From NCBI RefSeq assembly GCF_013820765.1, contig NZ_JABJVM010000025.1, positions 1 to 38,220 of the forward strand: a stretch of 38,220 nucleotides of DNA, in the 5' to 3' direction. The notes below the pieces were generated by a model. That model did no database searches and was not told the origin of the DNA. It saw only the letters and a list, made by a program, of their open reading frames with translations. This stretch comes from Paenilisteria rustica. Its GTDB lineage: Bacteria; Bacillota; Bacilli; Lactobacillales; Listeriaceae. The position numbers and the translations under genes are program-made. Positions 25,601-34,623 of this stretch are shown in pieces (the first letter of the stretch is position 1; every line of letters begins with the position of its first letter).

Positions 25601-26192
25601 AGAAATTATCGCTTATCACGGGACCACGATTATCGATATTCAACCAGTGCCACTGTATGTAACGAGCATCAAAGACGTGTCTAAAGTGAAGCTTGGAAAA
25701 ACGCAAAGCCTGACAGTAACCCTAGCAAAATCAGCAGAGCCATTGACCACGTTGACGCTTTATCGAAATGGAAGTGCTCATTCTGGTGCTAGCGGGTATG
25801 CCAATTCTGCATCAGAAGAAAAACAAGTGACCTTTTATGTCAATGCGACAGATTTTGCATTGGGGGATGTACTAACGTTGCGCGCCTATGCATCTGGACG
25901 GATGTTACACGAGATGCCCTTACAGGTAGAGGTTCCTACTTTCCAATCGGCTGTATTCCCAGTAGATGGCTTTGTAAAGGGGATGTATCAGCTTCATGCC
26001 AAACCAGAATGGCAATTGAAATCATTGACGCTTCAAATCAACAACGAATCGTTAAGCAAGGTCGCGCCTTTGACAGAGGAGACTTTTCAATATTACGCAA
26101 AAGGGAAGATTTTTGAAACGAGTATCGTGTACGTGTGTGGATATAACGCAAATGGGCAACTTTTACAGATGTTTCCTGTTACTTTGATATAG
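22638..26192 (+). CDS. Large right-handed beta-helix protein with tandem beta-sandwich-like modules
   Basis: A 1,184-residue protein. The ATG at 22638 is preferred to 22632 because AGGAGG lies 10 rather than 4 bases before it, as in other genes here. Residues about 35-420 form a parallel beta-helix (repeated units such as VTIRNCIF, VTIEGCHF, FVIRNNHF, FIISGNTF, ATIKDNTF, FTIQQNRF). From about 455 to the end, roughly seven modules of 85-95 residues follow, each alternating strands and ending in a V-x-I/L strand; these resemble Ig-like repeats of Listeria surface proteins. There is no signal peptide, membrane segment or LPXTG motif, which is odd for such architecture. It may bind or cleave polysaccharide. 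Gene B starts 23 bases downstream, so the two are co-transcribed. Confidence 0.8.
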   Translation: MSKLIVTTPVTSLDELIGYTTIQAHSTGDMIWLDALVKITAQKNNTGAYIPLKDITIENVVFDLNKNSHFGLKLTGCQQVTIRNCIFRNYTFNRISVTENQKNDSALYFSECQQVTIEGCHFINLDPGLPIGDNGNDEMVYTARQLNRCITIEGYTSSNFVIRNNHFGPSPAGTPKPDIIGQEEWDLDQKKPIVQGITCVGYALKESDFIISGNTFQKAVDNGLYLTACHGATIKDNTFNDIEEAIVLYGSTDTADETKATGSFTIQQNRFYNITNNMLVIGGDISDNKNFRYTKKIDFRENIIDQKYQQDALLPAQQGTPIFFRTPPDVQKQKQVYKVLEFNVSKNTFSSLNRAFHVFHLGNIGLFHFDYNQFDGDFTIDPRRAFFFCRTNQPFAAGSTIRKNQIRKKKDRYTHQPMLPFAFHEEFSTNVTPTEVLKNVRPSETFATYYPLHEGDTLFQWNEWDTLKWRSLYLGTTSLSPYPVHAERFETQLSAPLEAGQSIRYFSTYAPLSGMPAFYTEEYVGKVYAKGLEAQDYTWGQDWLYGKWLRTEAVNTIRLVIDGQPTQEVAVTRDANGAVHFQYYIKNQVTVNTEDVRLQALGKKVNIADEDMILDEIRIPILQSQLLTSRSYHLEDTSVLVRMSDNRNLVHALHSVLDGKRVGSTPLYSDTSFYYPVPSGMTRQKKWTIEARDIYGDLVAKWVPPVSTAEVWTDIPTYSLSTKAEIKIGYYGGKMQSAQLLVNQVVVATVSATSLAQTPGQASLTLYLQKYVQTVRDQVQLIALDAEKQSIDSVDIPVLYAGLALTTARQQANPAQVIIEGRLDLTSVPETAFVRPKDVSDLSQWDKVFQANADARTLLIRVLKMERQLGVAGEVYHVTLQAEDPTALLTMPAQLRVLLQQEQGYPLMLAETPIYTAILKDIRPFTTQKDDYIKGTFDQTIRARFSGKMALHLRVDGDLKGNPAYWDTTQMDWQHFAKSLILFSDQRVEIIAYHGTTIIDIQPVPLYVTSIKDVSKVKLGKTQSLTVTLAKSAEPLTTLTLYRNGSAHSGASGYANSASEEKQVTFYVNATDFALGDVLTLRAYASGRMLHEMPLQVEVPTFQSAVFPVDGFVKGMYQLHAKPEWQLKSLTLQINNESLSKVAPLTEETFQYYAKGKIFETSIVYVCGYNANGQLLQMFPVTLI

Positions 26193-26215
26193 GGTTAGGG
26201 AGGAGGAGAAACAGG

Positions 26216-28324
26216 ATGGAGAAAAAGAAGAAGTGGAAAAAGAGAGCGCTCGTGGTGCTAACGGTTAGTTGTGTCGCGTTTACCTTAGACATACCTGCTA
26301 CGATGTTGCCAATGGCTTCCGTACCAGCAGCCGCGGAGGCAACGGATAATGAAGCCGTGATATTCCCTGATGAGGATTTAGAAGCAGCGATTAGAGATGC
26401 ATTGGAAATATACTCAACTCCCATCACACGAGGGAAGATGAAAGAGTTAAAAGGACTTCGTATAGAGTTGGGGAGGAAGGTTTCCAGTTTAGAGGGACTT
26501 CAATATGCGACGAATTTAAGAAGTTTAAGCGCCGAGGGTGGCAATAGCGGTTCTGACATACGAGACATAACCCCCCTTGCCAATTTAACGAAGCTTGAAT
26601 TTCTCTCCCTATCAGGAAATGAAGACTTATCGGATATAAGTACGCTATCAACATTGACCGCTTTAAAAACCTTTAGAGGAGATTGGTGCGCGATTCAACA
26701 AGTGCCTGATTTAACGGCTCTAAAAAATTTGGAACTATTGATCTTAGGGCGCAATCAGATCCAAAGTGCCAACTTTGCCTCCACCCTATCCCCCAGCATA
26801 AAGGAGTTAGGATTGTCTTATAATGAAATTTCGGATGCCTCCCCTTTGGCAAGTATTCATAATACAACAATAAGTCTTACCAATAATCATATTTTAGATG
26901 TAAGTATGTTGGACTGGGAAAGCAATACGATTATATCTTACAGTCAAAAGGTCACACTACCTGTTCAAAAAACAGGGAAATCGCAACTGATACTCCCTAA
27001 TCCTGTTTTGTCCACACATGGGACGACCTTTCCCCCTGACGCCGTTAATGATGGCGGAACGTATCAAGAAGGAGGGCAACAGTTTGTCTGGCCGACCCTG
27101 CCTACGCAACCAACGGGAACTGTCAGCTTTTCTTACCGAGAACGAGATGAAAAAGGAGCACTCCGTAACGGCGGGATAGTCACCGTACCTTATGAAATCG
27201 TGGAAGCAGCGCCTGTCACCGTACAATACGTCGATGCAGCTGGACATACGTTGGCACCAGAAACGACGTTGACTGGCGAATATGGTACGTCCTACACAGC
27301 CCAAACAGTAGCTATCCCAACCTACGCCTTGACGGAGACACCAAAGAACGCGACGGGGACGTATTCCGAAACCCCGCAAACCATCACATTCGTCTACGAT
27401 AAAGCAGAAGCGGCGGCGGTCACCGTTCACTATACGAGCAACACAGGAAAAACGCTTGCCCCAGCGGAAACACTCACAGGAAAACTGGATGCGACGTACA
27501 CCGCAAAAACTAAAGATATCCTGGGGTACATTTTAACAAAACAGCCTGAGAATGCACAAGGCTCCTTCACAGATGCCGCGCAGACGGTAAACTTTATGTA
27601 TACAGCGACAGCTGGTAAGCCTATTACGGTACAGTACGTCGATGAACAAGGCAAAGCCCTTGCGCCAGAGACGCAGTTGGACGGTACGTTTGATGATACT
27701 TATCAAGCAGAAGCGCCAACGATTGCCCATTATACGCTGCAACATACACCAGCCAATGCATCTGGAACCTTTACACTAGCAGCGCAAACCGTGACCTATC
27801 GCTATGCACAAACACAAGGGCAAACCGTCACCGTTTCGTATATGGATACCGATGGGAAAACACTCGCCCCAGCCGTTCTTTTAACGGGAGCAGAAGGAGC
27901 ATCGTATCAGACCACAGCCAAAGATATCGCTGGCTATCACCTCCTTCGCGTCACGGGACAAGAAACAGGGATGTATAGCGAGGAACCCCAACAGGTGACC
28001 TACCTCTATCAAGCGGACAAAAAAGGGGAAATCATCGTGGTTCCTCCTGTGGATCCACAACCGGTGGACAAAGTAGTTATCCCACCAACCATTCCGAAGC
28101 CAGAGACGATAACGCCAGCCGAAGAATCAGCCAAGCCAGTGATTGCGCCTTCTGCGGTACTCACAAATACAGGTACAACCAACGCATTACCGAGTAGCGA
28201 TCGCATGTACCCCGCTAGCGAAACATTACCGAATACTGGTGATCAAGCGACAGATTGGAGCGTCGTGCTTGGAGGTATTTTACTCGCATACGGTGTGTAT
28301 TACTGGCGAAAAGGCAAGCATTGA
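26216..28324 (+). CDS. Internalin-like LRR-MucBP surface protein B, LPNTG anchored
   Basis: A 702-residue paralogue of protein A with the same order: signal peptide (nearly identical through residue 45), LRRs (about 90-236), inter-repeat region, four MucBP repeats (about 332-603), linker and LPNTG at 671-675. From the last LRR (YNEISDASPL) to the end of the MucBP repeats the two proteins are almost identical, and the DNA differs by only scattered bases. The LRR differs mainly at exposed strand positions, and the linker before LPNTG is 20 residues longer and different. The shared DNA begins at the ribosome binding site (GGAGGAGAAACAGG). It is read from the same transcript as the beta-helix gene and ends at a 20-bp-stem terminator. 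Confidence 0.93.
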   Translation: MEKKKKWKKRALVVLTVSCVAFTLDIPATMLPMASVPAAAEATDNEAVIFPDEDLEAAIRDALEIYSTPITRGKMKELKGLRIELGRKVSSLEGLQYATNLRSLSAEGGNSGSDIRDITPLANLTKLEFLSLSGNEDLSDISTLSTLTALKTFRGDWCAIQQVPDLTALKNLELLILGRNQIQSANFASTLSPSIKELGLSYNEISDASPLASIHNTTISLTNNHILDVSMLDWESNTIISYSQKVTLPVQKTGKSQLILPNPVLSTHGTTFPPDAVNDGGTYQEGGQQFVWPTLPTQPTGTVSFSYRERDEKGALRNGGIVTVPYEIVEAAPVTVQYVDAAGHTLAPETTLTGEYGTSYTAQTVAIPTYALTETPKNATGTYSETPQTITFVYDKAEAAAVTVHYTSNTGKTLAPAETLTGKLDATYTAKTKDILGYILTKQPENAQGSFTDAAQTVNFMYTATAGKPITVQYVDEQGKALAPETQLDGTFDDTYQAEAPTIAHYTLQHTPANASGTFTLAAQTVTYRYAQTQGQTVTVSYMDTDGKTLAPAVLLTGAEGASYQTTAKDIAGYHLLRVTGQETGMYSEEPQQVTYLYQADKKGEIIVVPPVDPQPVDKVVIPPTIPKPETITPAEESAKPVIAPSAVLTNTGTTNALPSSDRMYPASETLPNTGDQATDWSVVLGGILLAYGVYYWRKGKH

Positions 28325-28335
28325 TACAATAAGTA

Positions 28336-28398
28336 TAACAAAAGAGGCTAGCGTGCAGGTGATTTCATAATCATCCTACACGCTAGCCTCTTTTGTTA
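28336..28398. terminator. Bidirectional terminator between internalin B and rhaR
   Basis: A perfect 20-bp stem (28336-28355 with 28379-28398), built on AAAAGAGGCTAGCGTG, is flanked by A and T runs on both sides. It serves convergent transcripts of protein B and rhaR. The enclosed loop has further partial pairing (GGTGAT/ATCATCC). Confidence 0.9.
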
Positions 28399-28423
28399 TA
28401 AATTTAATGGGAAATCTGTATTG

Positions 28424-29182
28424 TTAGTAAATCAGCGTTACATCTTTTTCCTTCAAAAACTGTTGCCATTCGTGTGTTGGTTCTTGGTCGGTGATGAGGT
28501 AGTCGATTTCTGAAATGTCGACGATTTTGATGAAGGCATTTTTGTCGAATTTGGAGGAATCGGCTACTAGTATCACTTTGTTAGCGCGCTTTAGCATGTG
28601 GTTTTTGATTTCGGCTTCGGGCTCGTTGGAATCGGTGATGCCATTTTCCATGGAGAGGCCTTTGCAGCTGATGATCGCATAGTCCACAAAATAGCGGCTG
28701 ATCGTGTTGGCTGCGTCGGAACCGATGAGTGAGTTGGACTTGGTGCGCAGGGTTCCGCCAGTCAGAATGAGGTGGACTTTGAACTTGGCGAGTAATTCGA
28801 CTGCCGTGATCGAGTTGGTAATGATGGTGAGATTCTCTTTCTCACGGACGAGTAGGTTCAGCGCCTCGAAAACGGTGGAACTCGTGTCTGCAATGAGGGA
28901 ATCGCCGGTCTTGATGAGTGATGTTGTTTTTGTTGCGATGTTCTTCTTTTCATCGACGTTGATGACGTTTCTGGTTGCGTATGGCAAATCTTCATTTGTG
29001 TGCTGGCTGAGTGTTGCCCCGCCGTAACTGCGGTCCACGATGCCTTCTTTCTCCAATTTGTCTAAATCGCGCCGAATCGTTTCTTCGGATACATTGAAAA
29101 TTTTGGCTAGTTGGGATACGTGGACTTTCTTGTTTTTCTTTATTTCTGATAGTATTTTGTCTTTTCGCTCGAAAGCAAGCAT
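28424..29182 (-). CDS. rhaR: DeoR-family regulator of rhamnose catabolism
   Basis: A 252-residue DeoR-type repressor. The ATG at 29182 gives the usual MLAFERKDKIL start, and AAGGAT lies about 9 bases upstream; an ATG two codons earlier is too close to it. The N-terminal helix-turn-helix is VSQLAKIFNVSEETIRRDLDKLEKEG (about 20-45), and the C-terminal sugar-phosphate sensing domain contains ILTGGTLR and GSDAANTI. It is divergent from rhaB, as expected for a local regulator. B. subtilis RhaR belongs to the same family, so the effector is probably an L-rhamnulose phosphate. Confidence 0.85.
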   Translation of the reverse strand: MLAFERKDKILSEIKKNKKVHVSQLAKIFNVSEETIRRDLDKLEKEGIVDRSYGGATLSQHTNEDLPYATRNVINVDEKKNIATKTTSLIKTGDSLIADTSSTVFEALNLLVREKENLTIITNSITAVELLAKFKVHLILTGGTLRTKSNSLIGSDAANTISRYFVDYAIISCKGLSMENGITDSNEPEAEIKNHMLKRANKVILVADSSKFDKNAFIKIVDISEIDYLITDQEPTHEWQQFLKEKDVTLIY

Positions 29183-29293
29183 TTTCATCACATCCTTGTC
29201 TATTTCATTGTAAACAATAGCACATTCACAAGCAAGCCTTAATTGAAAACCACATAAAAACAACACAAAACTACAAAATGATAAATAAAAATG

Positions 29294-29322
29294 TTGACTT
29301 AGTGACGGATTCGGTGTATTCT
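29294..29322 (+). promoter_or_regulatory. Promoter of the rhamnose operon
   Basis: TTGACT at 29294-29299 and TATTCT at 29317-29322 are 17 bp apart, 38 bases before the rhaB start. The region upstream (29200-29290) holds a weak cre-like sequence (TGTAAACAATAGCA, 29209-29222) and A-rich DNA; the RhaR operator could not be fixed. Confidence 0.6.
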
Positions 29323-29359
29323 TGGTTTATAAATTAAAAGTGTGAAGGAGGAGGAGCTT

Positions 29360-30820
29360 TTGAAACATGTGGCTGTGGATGTTGGCGCATCGAGTGGGCG
29401 TCTGCTTATGGGCGAGCTAGTGAATGGGAAGATTGAGCTGACAGAGATTCACCGTTTTAAAAATGGTTTCACGGAAGTTGATGGTCAATGTTTATGGGAT
29501 ATTGATCATATTTTCACAAATATATTGATTGGCTTGGAGAAGTTGAAGAAGACTGGTGTCACGAGTTGTACGTTAGGTATTGATACGTGGGCAGTGGACT
29601 ACTGTTTGCTAGATAAAGAAGGAAAGCGGTTACATGAGGTGGTTAGTTATCGTGATAAGCGAACGGATTTTGCGATGGATGCGGTTGTGGCAAAGGTGCC
29701 AGCTGCGGATATTTATGCGAAAACGGGAATTCAATTTTTGCAGTTTAATTCGTTGTATCAGTTGTATGTGGAGGATGCGGGGCTTAAGGCTCGGACGGAT
29801 ACGGTTATGATGGTACCTGATTATTTGGGGTATTTGTTGACTGGTAAGCGTGTGACGGAGGTTACGAATGCTTCTTCTACGCAAATGTTGCATTTACATA
29901 CGAAACAGTTTGATGTGGATTTGTTGGATTTAGTGGGATTGGATGCTGGGCAGTTTGCGCGGTTTGTGAAGCCGGGTGAGATGTTGGGTAAGGTTTCGTC
30001 GGAGTGGCATGAGAAGTATGATTTGCCGGATTGTGATGTGATTGCGGTTGCGACACATGACACGGCTTCGGCAGTGCTTGGAGCGCCTGGTGTTGGTGAT
30101 GATTGGGCCTTCTTGTCGAGTGGGACATGGTCGCTTCTTGGAGCGGAGTTGGCGAATCCGATTAATAGTGCGGAGGCGTTTGCGGCGAATTACACGAATG
30201 AGTGGGGCGCGTATGATACGTTCCGTTTCTTGAAAAACATCATGGGGCTGTGGCTCATTCAAGAGGTCACGCGAATGCAGGATTATGCGTATAGTTATGC
30301 AGAACTTGCGGAGTTAGCGGCGCGTGAGGAGCCCTTTGGAGTTTTGATTGGAGTGGATGATTATCGCTTTTTGAACCCAACGGATATGATTGCGGAGATT
30401 CAGGCGTATTGTATGGAGACTGGACAGGAAATCCCACAAACACCGGGAAAATTGGCGCGTGTTATTTATGATAGTTTGGCGATTCAGTATGCGATTCAGA
30501 TTGAGCAGTTGCAGGCGCTAACGGGGCAGGAAATCGGACATCTCCATATTATTGGTGGTGGCGCAAACATTGCGATTTTGAACCAGTTGACGGCAGATTT
30601 GACGGGGATTACGGTGCATGCGGGACCTACCGAGGCGACTGGGCTTGGAAATTTGGCAGTGCAGTTGATTGCGAGTGGTGAGGCTCAGGATATATCGGCA
30701 GTTCGGGAGCTGATTCGCAGGTCGACACCGATGACTACGTATGCGCCGGGTGATGGTATAAATATGATGGAAATTCGAGCAAAGTACAAAAATATATCTG
30801 GGAAACAGGAGGCTTTATAA
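29360..30820 (+). CDS. rhaB: L-rhamnulokinase
   Basis: Phosphorylates L-rhamnulose to L-rhamnulose 1-phosphate with ATP. The TTG at 29360 is taken as start because AAGGAGGAGGAG at 29345-29356 lies just before it; an earlier GTG at 29342 would place the ribosome binding site inside the gene. The 486-residue FGGY kinase begins VAVDVGASSGRLL (phosphate-binding loop). Other motifs are GIDTWAVDY (73-81), the catalytic Asp234 in ATHDTASAV and FLSSGTWSLLG. Only one base separates its stop from the rhaA start. Confidence 0.95.
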   Translation: MKHVAVDVGASSGRLLMGELVNGKIELTEIHRFKNGFTEVDGQCLWDIDHIFTNILIGLEKLKKTGVTSCTLGIDTWAVDYCLLDKEGKRLHEVVSYRDKRTDFAMDAVVAKVPAADIYAKTGIQFLQFNSLYQLYVEDAGLKARTDTVMMVPDYLGYLLTGKRVTEVTNASSTQMLHLHTKQFDVDLLDLVGLDAGQFARFVKPGEMLGKVSSEWHEKYDLPDCDVIAVATHDTASAVLGAPGVGDDWAFLSSGTWSLLGAELANPINSAEAFAANYTNEWGAYDTFRFLKNIMGLWLIQEVTRMQDYAYSYAELAELAAREEPFGVLIGVDDYRFLNPTDMIAEIQAYCMETGQEIPQTPGKLARVIYDSLAIQYAIQIEQLQALTGQEIGHLHIIGGGANIAILNQLTADLTGITVHAGPTEATGLGNLAVQLIASGEAQDISAVRELIRRSTPMTTYAPGDGINMMEIRAKYKNISGKQEAL

Positions 30821-30821
30821 G

Positions 30822-32105
30822 ATGGGAAACGAGAAATTACAACAACAGTACGCTTGGGCAAAAGAGGAATATGCGAAGTATGGCGTGAATGTGGATGATG
30901 TTTTGAAGCGTTTGGCGGATGTGAAAATTTCGATGCATTGTTGGCAAGGTGATGATGTGACTGGGTTTATGAATCCGGATCAAGAGCTGACGGGCGGGAT
31001 TTCGGTGACGGGAAATTATCCTGGTGCCGCGCATACGCCAGCACAGTTACGCCAAGATTTGGAGAAGGCTTTCTCGCTGATTCCTGGGAAACATAAGGTG
31101 AATTTGCACGCGATGTATGTGGATACGGATGAAAAAGTTGATTTGGACGAGATTGAGCCGGCGCATTATGCGAAATGGGTGGATTGGGCGAAGGAGCAAG
31201 GTCTTGGTTTGGATTTCAATCCCACATTTTTCTCACATCCTAACTCGGAAGATGGTTTCACGCTGAGTCATCCAGATAAGAAGATTCGTGATTTTTGGAT
31301 TGAGCATGGGAAACGGGCTAGGAAGGTTGCGGCTTACTTTGGTGAAGAATTAGGGCAAACTTCGGTCAATAATTTTTGGGTTCCTGATGGTTTCAAGGAT
31401 AATCCAATTGATCGTCTAGCGCCTCGTAAGCGTTTGATGGAGTCGCTCGATACGATTTTTGCGGAGGAGTTGGACCGGAAGTATACGCTGGATGCGGTAG
31501 AAAGTAAGTTGTTTGGACTTGGCGCTGAGGCTTATACGGTGGGATCGCACGAGTTTTACATGGGGTATGGAATTACGCGGAATAAGTTGATTTGTATGGA
31601 CGCGGGGCATTTCCACCCGACGGAAGTGATTTCGAACAAGCTGTCATCGTTATCTTTGTTTAGTGAGGGAATTCTGTTGCATGTTAGTCGTCCGGTGCGT
31701 TGGGACAGCGATCATGTCGTGATTATGGATGATGAGTTGCAGGAAATTGGGCGTGAGTTGGTTCGCAATGACTTGCTGGGCAAAACGCATATCGGTTTGG
31801 ATTTCTTCGATGCAACGATTAATCGTGTGGCTGCGTGGGTTATTGGGACGCGAAACACGTTGAAATCTCTTTTAAAAGCAATGCTTGAGCCGACCGAATA
31901 TCTTCGCAAAATTGAATTGGATGGCGATTATACGTCACGATTGGCGCTGACTGAGGAATTGAAGGACTTTCCTTTTGCGGCGGTTTGGGATTATTATTGC
32001 GAGGCGCAAAACGTGCCTGTTCGCGAGGCTTGGTTAAAAGAAGTGAAGGATTATGAAGAAAATGTTTTGGTAAAACGGTCTGAGGAGGCAATTGGAATTG
32101 AGTAA
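30822..32105 (+). CDS. rhaA: L-rhamnose isomerase
   Basis: Converts L-rhamnose to L-rhamnulose. The 427-residue metal-dependent TIM-barrel protein has the usual family length. Recognisable segments are [13 protein letters not shown] (37-49), [26 protein letters not shown] and [11 protein letters not shown], the last holding metal ligands. The ATG at 30822 follows AGGAGG inside the end of rhaB. Its 3' end overlaps the rhaD start by a few codons. Confidence 0.96.
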   Translation: MGNEKLQQQYAWAKEEYAKYGVNVDDVLKRLADVKISMHCWQGDDVTGFMNPDQELTGGISVTGNYPGAAHTPAQLRQDLEKAFSLIPGKHKVNLHAMYVDTDEKVDLDEIEPAHYAKWVDWAKEQGLGLDFNPTFFSHPNSEDGFTLSHPDKKIRDFWIEHGKRARKVAAYFGEELGQTSVNNFWVPDGFKDNPIDRLAPRKRLMESLDTIFAEELDRKYTLDAVESKLFGLGAEAYTVGSHEFYMGYGITRNKLICMDAGHFHPTEVISNKLSSLSLFSEGILLHVSRPVRWDSDHVVIMDDELQEIGRELVRNDLLGKTHIGLDFFDATINRVAAWVIGTRNTLKSLLKAMLEPTEYLRKIELDGDYTSRLALTEELKDFPFAAVWDYYCEAQNVPVREAWLKEVKDYEENVLVKRSEEAIGIE

Positions 32106-32928
32106 AGATATTGTAGCAGCACCATTTGTACAGGAAATGATGAAAGTAACGGCGAATTTATATCGTCTAGGTTGGGATGAAAGAAATGGCGGAAACATCA
32201 GTTATCTGCTTACGGAGGCGGAGGTTGGTGAGTATATTAATCCGAACCAAGTGATTCGCACGATTCCGATGATTTTTGATGCGACGGCGCTTGCGGGGAA
32301 ATATTTTATCGTGACGGGTTCTGGCAAGTATTTCAAAAATGTCATCGATGCGCCTGATGTGAATCTTGGTATTATCCGAGTTGCCGAGACGGGTAAAAGT
32401 GTTGAATTGCTGTGGGGCTTCACGGATGGTGGCGTGCCAACGAGTGAGTTGCCGGCGCATTTCATGAGCCACATCGAACGCTTGAAAATTGATCCGGAGC
32501 ACCGTATTATTATGCATAATCATGCGACGAATATTATCGCGATGACATTTACGCATTCGCTGGAAGAACGTGATTTTACGCGTACTTTATGGCAAATGTG
32601 TACGGAATGTATCGTTGTTTTCCCAGAAGGTGTCGGGATTTTACCTTGGATGGTGCCTGGAACGGACGCGATTGGGATGGCGACGGCTGCGAAAATGCGC
32701 GAATTCCGATTGGTTATTTGGCCACATCACGGAATTTTTGGAGCGGGAAGTACGATGGACGAAGTATTTGGTTTGATCGAAACGGCTGAGAAGGCTGCGG
32801 AAGTTTATACGTTAGTGCAAGCACAAGGTGGCGCGCGCCAAACGATTACGGATCAACAATTACAAGATTTAGCGGATGCATTTGGTGTCACTGCGAAATC
32901 GGGATATTTGCAAGTAGGCGTGAAGTAA
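32098..32928 (+). CDS. rhaD: L-rhamnulose-1-phosphate aldolase
   Basis: Splits L-rhamnulose 1-phosphate into DHAP and L-lactaldehyde. A zinc-dependent class II aldolase of the AraD/FucA family, 276 residues. The TTG at 32098 is chosen because AGGAGG at 32083-32088 lies 9 bases before it; the TTG at 32092 is only 3 bases away from it. The phosphate-binding motif is NGGNISY, the catalytic Glu is Glu117, and the zinc ligands are His140/His142 (MHNHATN) and His211 (WPHHG). It overlaps the end of rhaA by 8 bases in another frame, giving translational coupling. Confidence 0.95.
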   Translation: MSKDIVAAPFVQEMMKVTANLYRLGWDERNGGNISYLLTEAEVGEYINPNQVIRTIPMIFDATALAGKYFIVTGSGKYFKNVIDAPDVNLGIIRVAETGKSVELLWGFTDGGVPTSELPAHFMSHIERLKIDPEHRIIMHNHATNIIAMTFTHSLEERDFTRTLWQMCTECIVVFPEGVGILPWMVPGTDAIGMATAAKMREFRLVIWPHHGIFGAGSTMDEVFGLIETAEKAAEVYTLVQAQGGARQTITDQQLQDLADAFGVTAKSGYLQVGVK

Positions 32929-32937
32929 ACTATGCAG

Positions 32938-32960
32938 GGGAGCGGCTAGTCTGCGCTCCC
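32938..32960 (+). other. Small hairpin between rhaD and rhaM
   Basis: GGGAGCG (32938-32944) pairs with CGCTCCC (32954-32960) around a 9-base loop. No T-run follows, so it is more likely an mRNA processing or stability element within the operon than a terminator. Confidence 0.45.
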
Positions 32961-32983
32961 TAAATAATAGGAGGAGTCGCAAC

Positions 32984-33298
32984 ATGGAAAGAATAGCATC
33001 GATTATGTACTTAAAAGACGGTTTTGCGGAGGAATACAAGGCGAGGCACGATGATTTATGGCCAGAAATGGAGCAAGCCCTGAAGGAACATGGCGCGCAG
33101 AATTATTCGATTTTTATGGATGATAATACACATGTTTTGTTCGCGTACTTAGAAGTGGAAAATAGAGAAAAATATGACAAAATAGCATCGACTGAAATTT
33201 GCAAAAAATGGTGGGCGTACATGGAGCCGTTGATGGAAACAAATGATGACAACAGCCCAGTTTCGAAAAATCTAACATCTGTTTTTTATCTTGCGTAA
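32984..33298 (+). CDS. rhaM: L-rhamnose mutarotase
   Basis: Interconverts the alpha and beta anomers of L-rhamnose. The 104-residue protein is of the usual family length. His22 in RHDDLWPEM is the catalytic histidine, and WWAYM near residue 75 is a family hallmark. AGGAGG precedes the ATG at 32984. Confidence 0.95.
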   Translation: MERIASIMYLKDGFAEEYKARHDDLWPEMEQALKEHGAQNYSIFMDDNTHVLFAYLEVENREKYDKIASTEICKKWWAYMEPLMETNDDNSPVSKNLTSVFYLA

Positions 33299-33318
33299 CA
33301 TAAAGAGGAGGAAAAAGT

Positions 33319-34623
33319 ATGGCGAATGCAGGTAAAGGAAGTTTAAAAGCCACTCTAACTGTGTCGATGTCTAATTTTCTGGAGGCTGGATCGATTGTTG
33401 CGGCGGCTGGGGGACTGACATTATGGGTGAATTATTTGAATCTATCGGATGCATCTGTTGGCTTGCTCGGGGCGGTTAGTGCGAACGGATTCGGCTCGGC
33501 TGTCGGTGCCTTTATTGGTGGGGCTTTGGTTGATAAATATGGACGGAAATTTATCTATAAATATGATTTAATTGTGTATATGATTGGTGTGCTTTTGATA
33601 GCGCTGTCAATGAATTTTGGCATGTTATTGACGGGGTATATTATCACGGGGATAGCGGTCGGAGCAGCGATTCCAGCGGCTTGGACGTATATCGCGGAAG
33701 AAGCGCCGGCAAAAGATCGGGCGGCACATGTTGGATATGGGCAGTTGGCTTGGTCGGTAGGGCCTGCAGTAATGCTGTTTTTGGCGGTACTAATGGCGCC
33801 ACTTGGCTTGTTGGGAAGTCGAATTATTTTTGGAATGCTGTTTGTGATCGCTCTCATTACATGGGTTTTACAACAGCAAATAAATGAGTCGACCGTTTGG
33901 GAAGATCAGAAAAAAGAGGATGCAAAAGCCGAGAATGTGGGTAAAAAAGTCTCGATTAAGGAGTTATTTACGATTAAAGCGAACCGAAAAGCGATTACGC
34001 TCGTGCTCGGTATCTACTTTTTCTGGAATTTAGTCGCAGGTGTGATGGGTTATTTCATGCCGTATATTTATCAAGTGGTTGGCGGATTGACGTCGGCGCA
34101 CGCGAACTTGTTGCAAGGAACACTGTGGGTATTCACGATTCTTTCGACGTACTTTGTCTTCATTAAATTGGGCGATAAGATGAACCGCAAGTTGTTATTT
34201 GGAATCGGTGCTGTCATGGGAATTGTGGCGTGGATTATCTTGACGTTTGGTTCGATGGGAATGACGGAATTGTTGCTATTCATTATTTTGTGGGGTGTTG
34301 CGGCTGGTTTTGGAGCGCAAGCGTTTTACGGATTATGGGCTGGCGAACTTTTCAAAACGCAATATCGGGCAAAAGTGCAAGGGATGATGTTTGGATTGGT
34401 ACGTGTCGGTGTTGGTTTGATCTCGCTTGTTGTGCCGGCTATGATTACTTTCTTAGGATTCAAAGCGGCGGGCGTCGTGATGATTATTTTCCTTGTGATT
34501 CACTTGATTATTGGTCTGATTTTGGCGCCAGAAACGCGTGGTAAGACGCTGAAGGAGATCGAGGAAGAGCGATATGGACCAGAAGAAAACAGCATAATCG
34601 AGGAGGAGCAATTAGATGGTTAA
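33319..34623 (+). CDS. MFS sugar transporter, probable L-rhamnose permease
   Basis: A 434-residue major facilitator with 12 predicted transmembrane helices. The MFS signature between helices 2 and 3 is GALVDKYGRKF, and the sugar-porter ending PETRGKTLKEIEEE follows the last helix. Its position in the rhamnose operon, where no other transporter is present, makes it the likely rhamnose importer (proton symport inferred from the family). AAAGAGGAGGA precedes the ATG. Its end overlaps fucO by 8 bases. Confidence 0.88.
   Translation: MANAGKGSLKATLTVSMSNFLEAGSIVAAAGGLTLWVNYLNLSDASVGLLGAVSANGFGSAVGAFIGGALVDKYGRKFIYKYDLIVYMIGVLLIALSMNFGMLLTGYIITGIAVGAAIPAAWTYIAEEAPAKDRAAHVGYGQLAWSVGPAVMLFLAVLMAPLGLLGSRIIFGMLFVIALITWVLQQQINESTVWEDQKKEDAKAENVGKKVSIKELFTIKANRKAITLVLGIYFFWNLVAGVMGYFMPYIYQVVGGLTSAHANLLQGTLWVFTILSTYFVFIKLGDKMNRKLLFGIGAVMGIVAWIILTFGSMGMTELLLFIILWGVAAGFGAQAFYGLWAGELFKTQYRAKVQGMMFGLVRVGVGLISLVVPAMITFLGFKAAGVVMIIFLVIHLIIGLILAPETRGKTLKEIEEERYGPEENSIIEEEQLDG

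Noticed and set aside
20314-28324. Site-specific invertase-driven phase variation
   Set aside because: No recombinase gene or short recombination sites were seen in the window; only homologous recombination between long arms is proposed.
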